A DNA stretch of 64,000 bases, taken from NCBI RefSeq assembly GCF_900167155.1, contig NZ_FUXU01000002.1, positions 1 through 64,000 of the forward strand, read 5' to 3'. The notes beneath the pieces are model-generated. The model made no database searches. It saw only the letters and a list, made by a program, of their open reading frames with translations, and was not told the origin of the DNA. The DNA comes from Enterovibrio nigricans DSM 22720. GTDB lineage: Bacteria; Pseudomonadota; Gammaproteobacteria; Enterobacterales; Vibrionaceae. Position numbers and translations under genes: made by a program. Shown here in pieces: positions 29,341 through 38,385 of the stretch; position 1 is the stretch's first letter, and the number at the start of each line of letters is the position of its first letter.

Positions 29341-30258
29341 TTAGAAGTAGCCTTCTCGTTTCTTTTGTTCCATTGAACCGGCCTGATCGTGGTCTATCAC
29401 ACGGCCTTGTCGTTCAGAGGTTTTGGTCAGCAACATTTCCTGAATAATTTCAGGCAGTGTTGCTGCGGTGGACTCCACGGCCCCAGTTAAGGGGTAGCAT
29501 CCTAGCGTCCGAAAGCGTACCGATTTCATCTGAGGTACTTCGCCTTTTTCTAAAGGCATGCGGTCATCGTCGACCATGATTAATGTACCGTCTCGCTCAA
29601 CCACCGGGCGCTCTTTAGCGTAGTAAAGAGGCACAATGTTGATGTTTTCCAGATAGATGTATTGCCAGATATCCAGTTCGGTCCAATTGGATAGCGGGAA
29701 CACGCGAATGCTCTCGCCTTTATTCACGCGACCGTTGTAGGTATCCCATAGTTCAGGGCGCTGGTTTTTAGGATCCCAGCGATGATGCTTATCACGAAAC
29801 GAGTACACGCGCTCTTTGGCTCGGCTCTTTTCTTCATCGCGACGTGCGCCACCGAAGGCGGCATCAAAGCCATATTTGTCGAGTGCCTGTTTGAGGGCTT
29901 GGGTTTTCATGATGTCAGTATGCTTTGCACTGCCGTGCTCAAAGGGATTCATCCCCATGTCGACACCATCTTGGTTAATGTGAACCAGTAATTCCAATCC
30001 GAGCTTTTTGGTCAAGGCATCGCGAAACGTGATCATTTCGCGAAACTTCCAGGTGGTATCGACATGCAGCAGAGGAAACGGCGGCTTACCAGGCGCAAAT
30101 GCCTTCATCGCCAAATGCAGCATCACTGCGGAGTCTTTGCCAATCGAATAGAGCATGACTGGATTATCAAACTCAGCGGCAACTTCACGAATGATATGGA
30201 TCGACTCGTTTTCCAGTTGTTTGAGATGGGTTTGGTTCAGCGCAATCATGTCCACCAT
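29341..30258 (-). CDS. cysD: sulfate adenylyltransferase subunit 2 (CysD type)
   Basis: The catalytic subunit that joins ATP and sulfate to give adenosine 5'-phosphosulfate. 305 residues, usual for CysD. The N-type PP-loop [17 protein letters not shown] (about residue 38) and the end [19 protein letters not shown] are characteristic. AAGGAC lies before the ATG at 30258; ATG 30249 is an alternative matching the E. coli start. It starts 11 bases after the DHH phosphoesterase gene and is followed by cysN. No cysH, cysI or cysJ genes for sulfate reduction are nearby. Confidence 0.96.
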   Translation of the reverse strand: MVDMIALNQTHLKQLENESIHIIREVAAEFDNPVMLYSIGKDSAVMLHLAMKAFAPGKPPFPLLHVDTTWKFREMITFRDALTKKLGLELLVHINQDGVDMGMNPFEHGSAKHTDIMKTQALKQALDKYGFDAAFGGARRDEEKSRAKERVYSFRDKHHRWDPKNQRPELWDTYNGRVNKGESIRVFPLSNWTELDIWQYIYLENINIVPLYYAKERPVVERDGTLIMVDDDRMPLEKGEVPQMKSVRFRTLGCYPLTGAVESTAATLPEIIQEMLLTKTSERQGRVIDHDQAGSMEQKKREGYF

Positions 30259-30269
30259 GACAAGTCCTT

Positions 30270-31241
30270 TTAAGTATCCAGCGGATAACGCTGGTGGAAT
30301 GCTTCAATGAATTCGTTCAGCAACTCAGCCGGTAACGCATTAATCCCTGCCGCAGCTTTTCTGCCGCCGCCCGTAGGAAATGACGATGCGAGTTCATCTG
30401 CGCCTATGCGGTTTTTCAGAGGAGAGCGGATGCTTACAACGTAATTTCCATCAGATCTGGCAGTTATGACTGCGTTTGCTGTGTCTGGGTCACGGTTGGT
30501 TAACTCATTGGAAAAAACACCGCTGATACGCCTAGCCCATGCTTGGTCAGGTAGCATAAAGACGCGAGAGCCTGTTCGTTCAGAATAGGGAACGATTGAG
30601 GCCGCCTTTTCACTGTCACTGATAAAGCCATTTTCTAGGGTGGCATAAATATCAGGACGCTCAGCGATAACGTTAAATGGCGACGGATAGGCAGCCATGA
30701 GTTTGTAGATTTCAGCCGGCGAAAACAGTAAATCAGCCAGTGATGCACCGTAGCCGTTGTAATTAAGATAGGTACCAAATTGCTTAAGCTTCTGGCGGTC
30801 TTGTTCACTTAGGCCGGACTTTTTACCCAAGGTGTCTGCTACCGCAATCATGTTGTCGCCATATGCGCCCACTAAAGCCCATTCACGATAACGCCCATCC
30901 AAGAGTTTATCGATGATCAGGCTGGTGCAGGTGTTCGCGGCGGTATTGATGTGCGTCGTGAGGGATGGGTGATCTGGCACATCGTCAGGGTTATGGTGGT
31001 CGGCATAAAACACTCTCACCCCTTCAGATAACAGGTTATCAAGGGCGCAGCGATTTTTCCCCATGGCCACATCCAGGACAGTTACGTCTTGAGCTATGGC
31101 GGGGTCAACTTGTTTCAACAGGGCTATATCTCGCTTAACCCCGGTAATTAAAACACTGTCTTTTGGCGTGGCGAGACGTAGCTGAATGAGCGCGCAAATC
31201 CCATCAGCATCTCCGTTAAATACATCAAAATTGGTTTTCAT
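30270..31241 (-). CDS. DHH/DHHA1-family phosphoesterase, possible PAP phosphatase
   Basis: 323 residues. The DHH domain shows FNGDADGIC near the N-terminus and FYADHHNP (the DHH triad that binds manganese) at about 78-85. The end carries a DHHA1-type [12 protein letters not shown], with Arg where the usual GGGH motif has His. Family members (NrnA-like) remove phosphate from short oligoribonucleotides and from 3'-phosphoadenosine 5'-phosphate. Lying between the wzc-like gene and cysD, it could clear the PAP that sulfotransferases release. That role is an inference from position; a nucleotide or cyclic-dinucleotide breakdown role is the alternative. Confidence 0.78.
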   Translation of the reverse strand: MKTNFDVFNGDADGICALIQLRLATPKDSVLITGVKRDIALLKQVDPAIAQDVTVLDVAMGKNRCALDNLLSEGVRVFYADHHNPDDVPDHPSLTTHINTAANTCTSLIIDKLLDGRYREWALVGAYGDNMIAVADTLGKKSGLSEQDRQKLKQFGTYLNYNGYGASLADLLFSPAEIYKLMAAYPSPFNVIAERPDIYATLENGFISDSEKAASIVPYSERTGSRVFMLPDQAWARRISGVFSNELTNRDPDTANAVITARSDGNYVVSIRSPLKNRIGADELASSFPTGGGRKAAAGINALPAELLNEFIEAFHQRYPLDT

Positions 31242-31273
31242 TATTATCCGTTTGTCCTTGTAACGTCAGCATC

Positions 31274-33503
31274 CTAGCTGGCTTCTAACGTTTCATCGTT
31301 TTGTTTGTTGTTATTGTAATAACCATAGTGCAGCTTATATTTTTCCTCCGCATATTTGCTGGAGAGTTGGTTGAGCACGACACCATCAATTGTGATGTCA
31401 TGGCGCACCAATTGCCCTACGGTTTGATTGATTTGTTTCTCTGTCGTTGATTCGGCTTTAACCACCAAAATCATGCCACCGGCCAGTTTTCCAAGGATCA
31501 GGCTGTCGCTGACAATCTGCACTGGTGGAGTGTCGAGCACGATGCGATCGTAGCTTTGCTTGAGCTGATTCAAGAGCGCTGCAAATTTCGGTGAACTCAA
31601 CAGTTCTTGTGGATTGGGTGGCAACAGGCCTGCGGGCAAAATATCCAGTGACGAGTCCTCGTCGTGGTAGATGCACTCAGTGTGAGAGGCTCCCATGACC
31701 AATATGTTTGTCAGGCCGGCCTGATTTCGAGGTAGCCCATAACGCTGGCCGATAGCGGGAACACGTAAATCGCAGTCGATGAGCAACGTGCGCTCCATCG
31801 TTGCGAGCGATTGGGCGAGGTTCAGTGCGACCGTTGTTTTCCCCTCTGATGGGAGGGACGACGTAACAGACAGCACTTTTCGGTGGCTATTGGCCAAAGT
31901 AAGAAGAATTGACGTACGGATTGTCCGTACAGATTCACTGAATAAAGCCGCATCAGGGTCAAGATACAGTGTGTGATCTATCGGGGTCTGTTTAAAACGC
32001 TTTACCTTTACCCGAGGTAAAAATCCTAACTGCTGCAAACCGAGCTTCTCCTCAACATCATCTGGCTTTTCAATGGTATTGCGGTAAGCGTCTGCAAGGA
32101 AAGCACCCATGATGGCTATCAATAAGGCGAATGCGGCACTGATCACGATTAATTTCGTCGTTTGAGGTCGAAATGGGTCTTGCGGCGATTTTGCCTTGTC
32201 CGTGAAGCGAGCATTGAGGGATTCAAAATCACTGGTGGCAGTGGTTTCTTTTTGCCGATTCAAGAACATTTCATAGAGCTGACGGTTGGAGTCCACGTCT
32301 CTTTTCAGCGCATCATACTGCGCACGTTTTCCAGTAATGTTTTGGTAGTCACCTTTTTTGTTTTCCAGATCAGCAACCAATGCCGCTTCTTGTTTTATGG
32401 CGTTATCCAACTCTTTTTGTATGCCTATGCCTATGCCTAACTCTCTGATAACAGCACGCGAGCGAGCTCTTACAGCGTCCAGTTGTGCGCGGGCTTGGAT
32501 CATTTTGTCGTGTTTGGGGCCATAACGTTTCGCAAGCTCAGAAACTTTTCGTTCCGCATCTATCTCCGCGCTTTTCACATCACGAACCTGTGGATGATTG
32601 GAAATCTCAGGGACTGACAGCAAGCTAGCGGCGCTGCTACCGCTTGATTGAAGTAAGGAATAAATTGCTTCAGCGGCTACGCGGCGCTCTTTGGCTTCAG
32701 AAACACGGATTGTCAGGTTAGTGAGTTCTGTGCCTGCCAACTCATCGATATCATCGAGCTCTATCAATCCTTCTTGCCTGAGGAAATCTGTCAGCGCAAA
32801 TTCGGCGGCTTCAAGACTGTCTTCCAGCACGGCGAGACGCTCTGTCAGCCAGGTTGACGCGGTTTGTGTTGCCAGTAAACGCGCTTCTAAATTTGACTCG
32901 ATATACGCATTGCCGACGGCATTTGCCACTTTTGCCGCTAATTCAGGATTCGCTGAATCGAAATGAATGCGCACCAGTTGTGTATAGCGGATTGGCTCTA
33001 TGGCGAAGTGCGATTTGAATTTTTTCAGCACGGCTCGCTTTGCGACTTCACTGTTTGGATCGGTAGATGGCGCTATCGGTTTGGGCAGGAAACCGTCTAA
33101 ACCGTCAATTTGGCGCAGCAGTGTGAGCAGTTGATCGCGCGCAGAGGGTTTGCCAACCAAGCTGTTAAATTCTGGCAGGTTCGCCAGTCCCAGTTCGTCG
33201 ATGACGCTTTCGGCGATATGCGAAGAGCGAAGAATTTCGAATTGCGTTTGGTAGTATTTTTTTATTAGTATCAAGTGCATACACTTCTTCAATGGATACT
33301 GTTTTGTTGGTGCTGGATTCGATCAGAAGGGTTGCGGTGGCCCTGTAGACTGGCTGAATAGACAACACAAACAGCGTGGCGACAGCAGTAACAAGAACAA
33401 CGAAAAGAGCAATGGGGAACCAGTAACGACCGAGTACATTTACAAATCGTTTGAAGTCGATTCGAGGTGTCTCGTTGACCTGATTTGGCTCAATGATTTT
33501 CAT
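31274..33503 (-). pseudogene. Wzc-like chain-length regulator and tyrosine autokinase, frameshifted in an A7 tract
   Basis: One gene in two frames, about 742 codons if joined. The first part (from 33503) has the cytoplasmic N-terminus, membrane segment and Wzz domain start, ...EEVYALDTNKK. The second (31274 to about 33256) continues YYQTQFEILRSSHIAESV, the long coiled coil, a second membrane segment and the BY-kinase: Walker A PSEGKTTVALNLAQ, Walker A' LLIDCDLRVP, Walker B IVLDTPP. The Tyr-rich tail has KLHYGYYNNN. Removing one A from the seven at 33257-33263 (minus strand) joins them exactly. It would set polymer length and gate export with the Wza-like protein. The break may be real, slippage-rescued, or an error. 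Confidence 0.85.
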
Positions 33504-33534
33504 GTTGATGTCGTCCTTGTAAAAAGCGCAAAAA

Positions 33535-34056
33535 TTAGAAAAAGCTTTGCTCTACAACAATGATGTCACCTGGGCTAACTGCTTGGGATAAGCCAACGTT
33601 TTTATGAGTATCTCCGTTTTTGGCTTCGGTTTTTTGTATCTTGTTTCTTGATGCGCGATCGGTAAAACCGCCTGCGATGGCGATAGCTTTACCCACGGTC
33701 AAACCGGGCTGGAAATCGTAACCTCCGGGATGATTGACCTCGCCATTAACATAAAATTTGCGAAACTGGATCACATTGACCGTGACTTTCGGGTCGACGA
33801 GGTAATCGCCTCTTAGGCCTTTTGCTATCAGATATTGAAGGTCTCCAACGGATTTTCCCGCAGCTTGGATCCGGCCTAAATACGGGTAGTTAAACTGTCC
33901 CCTTGCACTGAGTAATATGTCCATGGAGAGATCATCCTCGCCATAGACTTTGATAGAGATACGATCGCCATCATCGAGCACGTACTTGTCTTCGCTGGCG
34001 GCATTGGCAACTAACGGAATGAACAGCAATAAAATAGCAGCAAGTTGGCGTATCAA
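33535..34056 (-). CDS. Wza-like polysaccharide export protein (short form)
   Basis: A 173-residue exported protein: signal peptide MIRQLAAILLLFIPLVANA, then a Poly_export domain (YVLDDGDRISIKVYGEDD, about 25-105) and one SLBB-type segment (FYVNGEVNHPGGYDFQPG, about 105-150). There is no lipobox cysteine. It is much shorter than Wza (about 380), lacking extra SLBB domains and the C-terminal outer-membrane helix, as in the short VpsM/EpsE-like proteins. It overlaps the beta-barrel gene by 4 bases and precedes the Wzc-like gene by 31. It likely forms the periplasmic part of the export channel, with the beta-barrel as its outer-membrane partner. Confidence 0.85.
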   Translation of the reverse strand: MIRQLAAILLLFIPLVANAASEDKYVLDDGDRISIKVYGEDDLSMDILLSARGQFNYPYLGRIQAAGKSVGDLQYLIAKGLRGDYLVDPKVTVNVIQFRKFYVNGEVNHPGGYDFQPGLTVGKAIAIAGGFTDRASRNKIQKTEAKNGDTHKNVGLSQAVSPGDIIVVEQSFF

Positions 34057-35267
34057 AGGCTTATCTCCGTCCCTAAAAAGTAAAGCGTCTGGTCGTAGCT
34101 ATAACCGTTAAAGGTTGAGTCTCGGTTGAAGTGAGATGCACCCACAGAAATATCCCACCAACGCTGTAAACTGTAGACGAGCGTAAGCCCTAATGTCGTG
34201 TCCTTGTCTTTTCGAAAGTCGCCCGGGTAGTCATTAATGCCATAGCGTGTTGAGACAAGGGAGGAAAAGCGAGGTGTCCAGTTGTGGTCCCATTCAAGGC
34301 GCACTGATTGGTCTTGGACATAGTCGCCTTGAATGTCCGGGTCTCTGGCATAGTCGCGGCCTTCGAAGCGTAACTCGCTGTAGTCAGTGGGTGCCCAGCT
34401 AACATTGAGCCGCCAACTCAGTCCGTTGAAGTCACTGCGTCGGTGATCGTCAAAATCTTTGTTTTGCCAACCGATGAGCACATTGCCTGTCGTTTTTCCC
34501 GTGACTTCCCATTCAACACCGCCATACAAGAAGGTATTTTTACTGTCACGCGTGTAGCCGGGGTCGGGATCGATGTACTGGTAGCTTCTGGTTTCGTATC
34601 GCGCGATGGTGACGGCATGAAAATAACTGGAGAAAGCGTAGTAAAACTCACCGCTGAGGTAAGGCTGTTCCCAGTCGTAATAGCGCGTTTCTTCAACCTG
34701 ACTGTTACGAACGAACGTTTCATCCTTGTACTTCTTATCTTCATACCCAATGATACCCACCAACCGACCTTTTGCTCCGGCTGCGCCGTAGGTGTAGCGC
34801 GCGTTGATATCCTGATGATTGAAACGAAGCGGTTCATCGACAGCGAGGCTTATTCCCTCCGTTAAACCCGTCCCTCTTGGCTCATGGGTCATGCGAAAGA
34901 CATAGTCCAATCGCAAGCGATGACGAATATCAAACATCCAAAACGCCGCCGCATGCGCACGATGATCAATAAAATCATCGTCACTGCTGTTGCTGTTGCT
35001 GTAGCTGAACGCATCAAATCGGTAGTCGAATTGATACGCGCCACGGTCTGTTTCGAGTTGTGCGATCACCTTGGGTGAGATGACAAATCGGGGGGAACTG
35101 ACGGTGTCGTTCTCTGTCCGCCGGACATTGTCATTGTGGCCGACGCTCATTTCTAGCGAGGGCGTAATGTCTATGCCATTGTCGGTTTGGTAAGGCAAAG
35201 GCTCCACGGCAAATGCAGATAAGGGAAGGAATAACAGCAGGTAGAAGCCTGCATTTTTTTGCTTCAT
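34053..35267 (-). CDS. outer-membrane beta-barrel protein of the exopolysaccharide locus
   Basis: 404 residues with a signal peptide ending SAFA. The rest is alternating amphipathic strands rich in Tyr, Asp, Arg and Trp (for example RLRLDYVFRMTHEP, YLSGEFYYAFSSYFHAVTIARYETR), and the last residue positions fit an outer-membrane barrel (FLGTEISL). It resembles the OMP_b-brl_2/BBP2-type proteins found in exopolysaccharide loci. It sits between the starter transferase and the Wza-like gene, so it may serve as the outer-membrane secretin-like port for the polymer. A length-modifying or surface-attachment role is also possible. Function inferred from context. Confidence 0.75.
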   Translation of the reverse strand: MKQKNAGFYLLLFLPLSAFAVEPLPYQTDNGIDITPSLEMSVGHNDNVRRTENDTVSSPRFVISPKVIAQLETDRGAYQFDYRFDAFSYSNSNSSDDDFIDHRAHAAAFWMFDIRHRLRLDYVFRMTHEPRGTGLTEGISLAVDEPLRFNHQDINARYTYGAAGAKGRLVGIIGYEDKKYKDETFVRNSQVEETRYYDWEQPYLSGEFYYAFSSYFHAVTIARYETRSYQYIDPDPGYTRDSKNTFLYGGVEWEVTGKTTGNVLIGWQNKDFDDHRRSDFNGLSWRLNVSWAPTDYSELRFEGRDYARDPDIQGDYVQDQSVRLEWDHNWTPRFSSLVSTRYGINDYPGDFRKDKDTTLGLTLVYSLQRWWDISVGASHFNRDSTFNGYSYDQTLYFLGTEISL

Positions 35268-35277
35268 TCAATCCTCC

Positions 35278-36675
35278 TTAATATGCCGCTTTTCCGACAA
35301 AACCTTTAAACACGGTGGCGATAACAATCTTGATGTCCATCCACAATGACCAGTTCTGGATGTACTCCAGATCAAACTGAATGCGTTTTTCCATTTTATC
35401 GAGTGTGTCGGTTTCGCCGCGATAACCGTTGATTTGAGCCCATCCTGTGATGCCGGGTTTTACTTTGTGTCGCAACATGTAGCGATCAACAATGGCCCGG
35501 TATTGCTCGTTGTGTGCAACAGCATGTGGACGAGGACCAACGATCGACATCGACCCTTGCAGTACATTAAAAAACTGCGGTAATTCATCGAGCGATGTGC
35601 GACGGATAAATGCCCCAAAAGGGGTGACGCGAGGGTCATTCTTGGTGGCTTGTTTGACGCTGTCACCGTTGTCCATCACAGACATTGAACGGAATTTCCA
35701 CACCTCAATTTTTCTTCCATCAAGACCATAACGATACTGCTTAAAGATGACTGGGCCAGCCGAGGAGAGTTTTACGCCAAGCGCTACGCCAATCATGATG
35801 GGGGAAATGAGTAGAAGGATCAGCACGGACAGAAGGATGTCTTCCAGTCGTTTTGCCCAAGCAGACACACCGCTGAATGGTGTATCAAAGACACTGAGCG
35901 TATGCACATGACCGATGGTTTGCCAACGACTGTGGAGCAAGTTGTAGGTAAAGAAATCCGGTACCAAATACGTGGTAGCAGTGGTGTCTGCGAATTGGTT
36001 TAGGTATCGCGCAATACGGTCTTTCGCGTGCATCGGCATCGCAATATACACATGCTGCAAGTTACCTTGTTTGGCTTGCTCTAGTGCTTCATTAACTTTG
36101 CCGAGCATGGGCGATGGGAGGCCGCCTTCAATGCGGTCAGCACATCGGTCTTCATAAAATCCCTGCAACTCAATACCCAGTGCATGGTTACGCTTAAATT
36201 CTTTCGCAAGCTCAATGCCATTCGCTGTGGTGCCAATGATTGCGGCTCGACGCGTATTAAATCCATAGTTGCGTAATTTACTGAGGGCTGAACGCGCAAT
36301 GTAACGCCAGAGAATGAGTCCTGTTCCACCAATGACAAACCAGAGAAACATGACGATGCGTGAAAATTCTTCGCCGGTTTTAGAAAAAAAGAAAAATGCG
36401 ACCAGCAAAGCGCATGCGCCAAACCACGGCAGTAAGGTGGCCATCATTTGGCCTTGGAAGTTACTGACACGCCAGGAGCGGTAGAGGTGTGCACTTTCGG
36501 CAAACAGCAGATAACAAACGGAAATCAGTGTACCGATCACTAACCAATCATGAACAACACTGCCTAAATGCAAGTAGCTCGCAGCCGCGAGAGAAGAGCC
36601 TATGACCGCTAAATCACAGAGTCGATAAAGGATGGCGAATTCCGCGCCATGTGTTCGAATCTTTCTGCTGTTCAT
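35278..36675 (-). CDS. undecaprenyl-phosphate glucose phosphotransferase (WcaJ-type starter enzyme)
   Basis: The first enzyme of the polymer pathway: it moves a sugar-1-phosphate from UDP-glucose (or galactose) to undecaprenyl phosphate. About 465 residues with four N-terminal membrane segments, a CoA-binding-like domain (RRAAIIGTTANGIELAKEF), and the catalytic bacterial sugar transferase domain: KRLEDILLSVLILLL, FKQYRYGLDGRKIEVWKFRSM, SLDELPQFFNVLQG, VGPRPHAVAHN, KPGITGWAQINGYRGET. This domain set is EXOPOL/WcaJ. The ATG at 36675 is preferred over an in-frame TTG at 36690. It is the first gene of the operon, next to a 417-base leader. Confidence 0.93.
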   Translation of the reverse strand: MNSRKIRTHGAEFAILYRLCDLAVIGSSLAAASYLHLGSVVHDWLVIGTLISVCYLLFAESAHLYRSWRVSNFQGQMMATLLPWFGACALLVAFFFFSKTGEEFSRIVMFLWFVIGGTGLILWRYIARSALSKLRNYGFNTRRAAIIGTTANGIELAKEFKRNHALGIELQGFYEDRCADRIEGGLPSPMLGKVNEALEQAKQGNLQHVYIAMPMHAKDRIARYLNQFADTTATTYLVPDFFTYNLLHSRWQTIGHVHTLSVFDTPFSGVSAWAKRLEDILLSVLILLLISPIMIGVALGVKLSSAGPVIFKQYRYGLDGRKIEVWKFRSMSVMDNGDSVKQATKNDPRVTPFGAFIRRTSLDELPQFFNVLQGSMSIVGPRPHAVAHNEQYRAIVDRYMLRHKVKPGITGWAQINGYRGETDTLDKMEKRIQFDLEYIQNWSLWMDIKIVIATVFKGFVGKAAY

Positions 36676-37092
36676 AACACTAGCTCTCAAACTGTGACGC
36701 TGGCAAAAGAAGTGCGCTTTTTATTGCAATTCATATATTAAAAAGTAAACCACACATCCCAAGCTGGCTAGTTGGTTTGTCATTTTGCTTGAATGTGGTT
36801 TCTTCATATTTGCCGTCAGTAAACCAGTCTCAAAGCGGATAGAGAAGATGAACTTTGCCCCATTTTTCCTCTCGGTGTATGCAAGTTGTCGCTGAGAGAA
36901 GAAAGAGTAATATGCTAAATTTTCTGTACAAAATGCCAGCTTCAGTGATTAAGGTCACGAAAATGCCAGCGATTTGTGTTAATTCTGAGAGGTTTTCAAA
37001 TTGTCACAGTGAATTATTCGTTTACGTACATTTATTAATACATAGGTATGTCATGCTTTGGTGTTAAAAAAGACTGGAAATAACGAATGGTG
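36676..37092 (-). promoter_or_regulatory. 417-base leader of the exopolysaccharide operon, with an 11-base direct repeat
   Basis: No gene is seen here. The segment is A/T-rich and should carry the promoter of the minus-strand operon that starts at 36675. AAAATGCCAGC occurs twice, at 36930-36940 and 36960-36970, exactly 30 bases (three helical turns) apart, a spacing that suits two copies of a regulator. I see no JUMPstart/ops element, no clear sigma54 site and no convincing -35/-10 pair. Confidence 0.45.
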
Positions 37093-38385
37093 TTACTCCT
37101 CTCTGAAGGCGCGATTCAGGCTCTCTGTCAGGGGTTTTGTCAGGTATTCAATGGGTGTTCTGGGCTCTGTCAGTAACATGACCTCTGCCTGCATACCCGG
37201 ATACAAATCAACGCCATCGAGAACCGCGCTGATATCGTCTATTAGCTGAACCCTTGCGAGGTAATAGGCCTCTCCGGATTGGTCGTCGATTAACCTGTCG
37301 GCAGAGACGGTGAGCAGCTCACCATTAAGGGGTTTCACTGCTCGCATGCTTAAAGCCGTCAAGCGAATCTGTGCTTTCATGCCATGCCCGACCTGATCAA
37401 TATCGGCTGGATTAACACGCGCCTCTATCACCATTTTTTCATCGACAGGGACAATGTCTAACAGTGGTTGGTCTGGGGAGATAACGCCTTCTTCGGAGTA
37501 AACTTGCAGGTTAAGAACCGTACCGCTTAGTGGCGCGATGATGATGGTCCTTTCCAGCACATCCTGCGCGGCGGCTAACTGCTCATCCACCTCGTAGTGT
37601 TCTTCTCGGCTTTCCCGTAAGCTTTCAACGATGTCTTTAATCCGTTCAAGTTCTTGCTCTTTTAGTTGAGCCTGATTTTCCGCCATGTTTTGCGCGAGAC
37701 GGCTGGCGTTCGATTGCAGTTGACTGATTGTACTCAAGATTTGTGTTTCTTCGCGTTCTAGACGAAGTACCTGCGTTTTGCTGACATAGCCTTTTTCAGC
37801 AAGTTGACGGTTCCCTGCAATTTCCTCACCGATGATCGACAAACGACGCTTTTCAATCTCTAGACGCTTTTGTTGCCCTTCCAGTTCAGCGTTATTCTGC
37901 GCCAGCTGCTTATTGATGATTTCTCGCTGGGAGATATAGAAACCGCGTCGCGCTTCGAAAATTCGCTGCTGATTGGTCAGCAATTCATCCACTCGTGGGT
38001 TATCACGTTGCGTCAATAGCACCTCGCCAAACTCGATATTGTCTTCGTTATCCCGTTCGGCAATTAAACGGGCTTCTCGGGCAATAGCGTTGCGCTGTTT
38101 ACTGAGGAGTTGTGTGAGTCGAGCGCGTGCCTGTGTGTCATCAAGAATGATCAGTGGCTGGCCTTTTTCAATGATAGCGCCTTCAGCAACCTGAATTTTA
38201 TCGATAATGCCACCTTCCAAATGTTGGACGGTTTTCCGCTGCGAATCGATGGTCACAACCCCTGGTGCAATAGATGCTCCTTCTAGTGGGCTGAATATAG
38301 ACCAGACGCCGAAGGTACCAAAGAATAAGGCAATAAAACCAAATCCGATGAGGCTTAACTGACGAACAGCAGGTATTTCTGTCAT
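37093..38385 (-). CDS. type I secretion membrane fusion protein (HlyD/PrtE family)
   Basis: 430 residues: short cytoplasmic N-terminus, one membrane segment (about 12-32), a biotinyl-lipoyl half (QHLEGGIIDKIQVAEGAIIEKGQP), a long coiled coil (about 90-270), then the second lipoyl half and a beta-barrel domain ending MQAEVMLLTEPRTPIEYLTKPL. This is the periplasmic adaptor of a type I secretion system linking the ABC transporter to a TolC-type channel. It overlaps the transporter gene by 4 bases. No TolC-like gene is in the window, so the channel would be encoded elsewhere. Confidence 0.92.
   Translation of the reverse strand: MTEIPAVRQLSLIGFGFIALFFGTFGVWSIFSPLEGASIAPGVVTIDSQRKTVQHLEGGIIDKIQVAEGAIIEKGQPLIILDDTQARARLTQLLSKQRNAIAREARLIAERDNEDNIEFGEVLLTQRDNPRVDELLTNQQRIFEARRGFYISQREIINKQLAQNNAELEGQQKRLEIEKRRLSIIGEEIAGNRQLAEKGYVSKTQVLRLEREETQILSTISQLQSNASRLAQNMAENQAQLKEQELERIKDIVESLRESREEHYEVDEQLAAAQDVLERTIIIAPLSGTVLNLQVYSEEGVISPDQPLLDIVPVDEKMVIEARVNPADIDQVGHGMKAQIRLTALSMRAVKPLNGELLTVSADRLIDDQSGEAYYLARVQLIDDISAVLDGVDLYPGMQAEVMLLTEPRTPIEYLTKPLTESLNRAFREE

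Noticed and set aside
29341-30258. cysD/cysN as the housekeeping cysteine operon
   Set aside because: No reduction genes (cysH, I, J), and the pair is embedded between polysaccharide genes in one transcript.
31274-33292. Treating the long kinase frame as a complete gene with its own start
   Set aside because: Its first residues (MKKCMHLILIKK) come from reading the A7 tract out of frame; the true N-terminus is in the other frame up to 33503.
20660-36675. An O-antigen or classic capsule locus
   Set aside because: No kpsC/S-type or lipid A-linked genes, no sugar-nucleotide pathways, and the exporter set (short Wza, barrel, Wzc) with sulfation genes fits an exopolysaccharide better. A capsule cannot be fully excluded.
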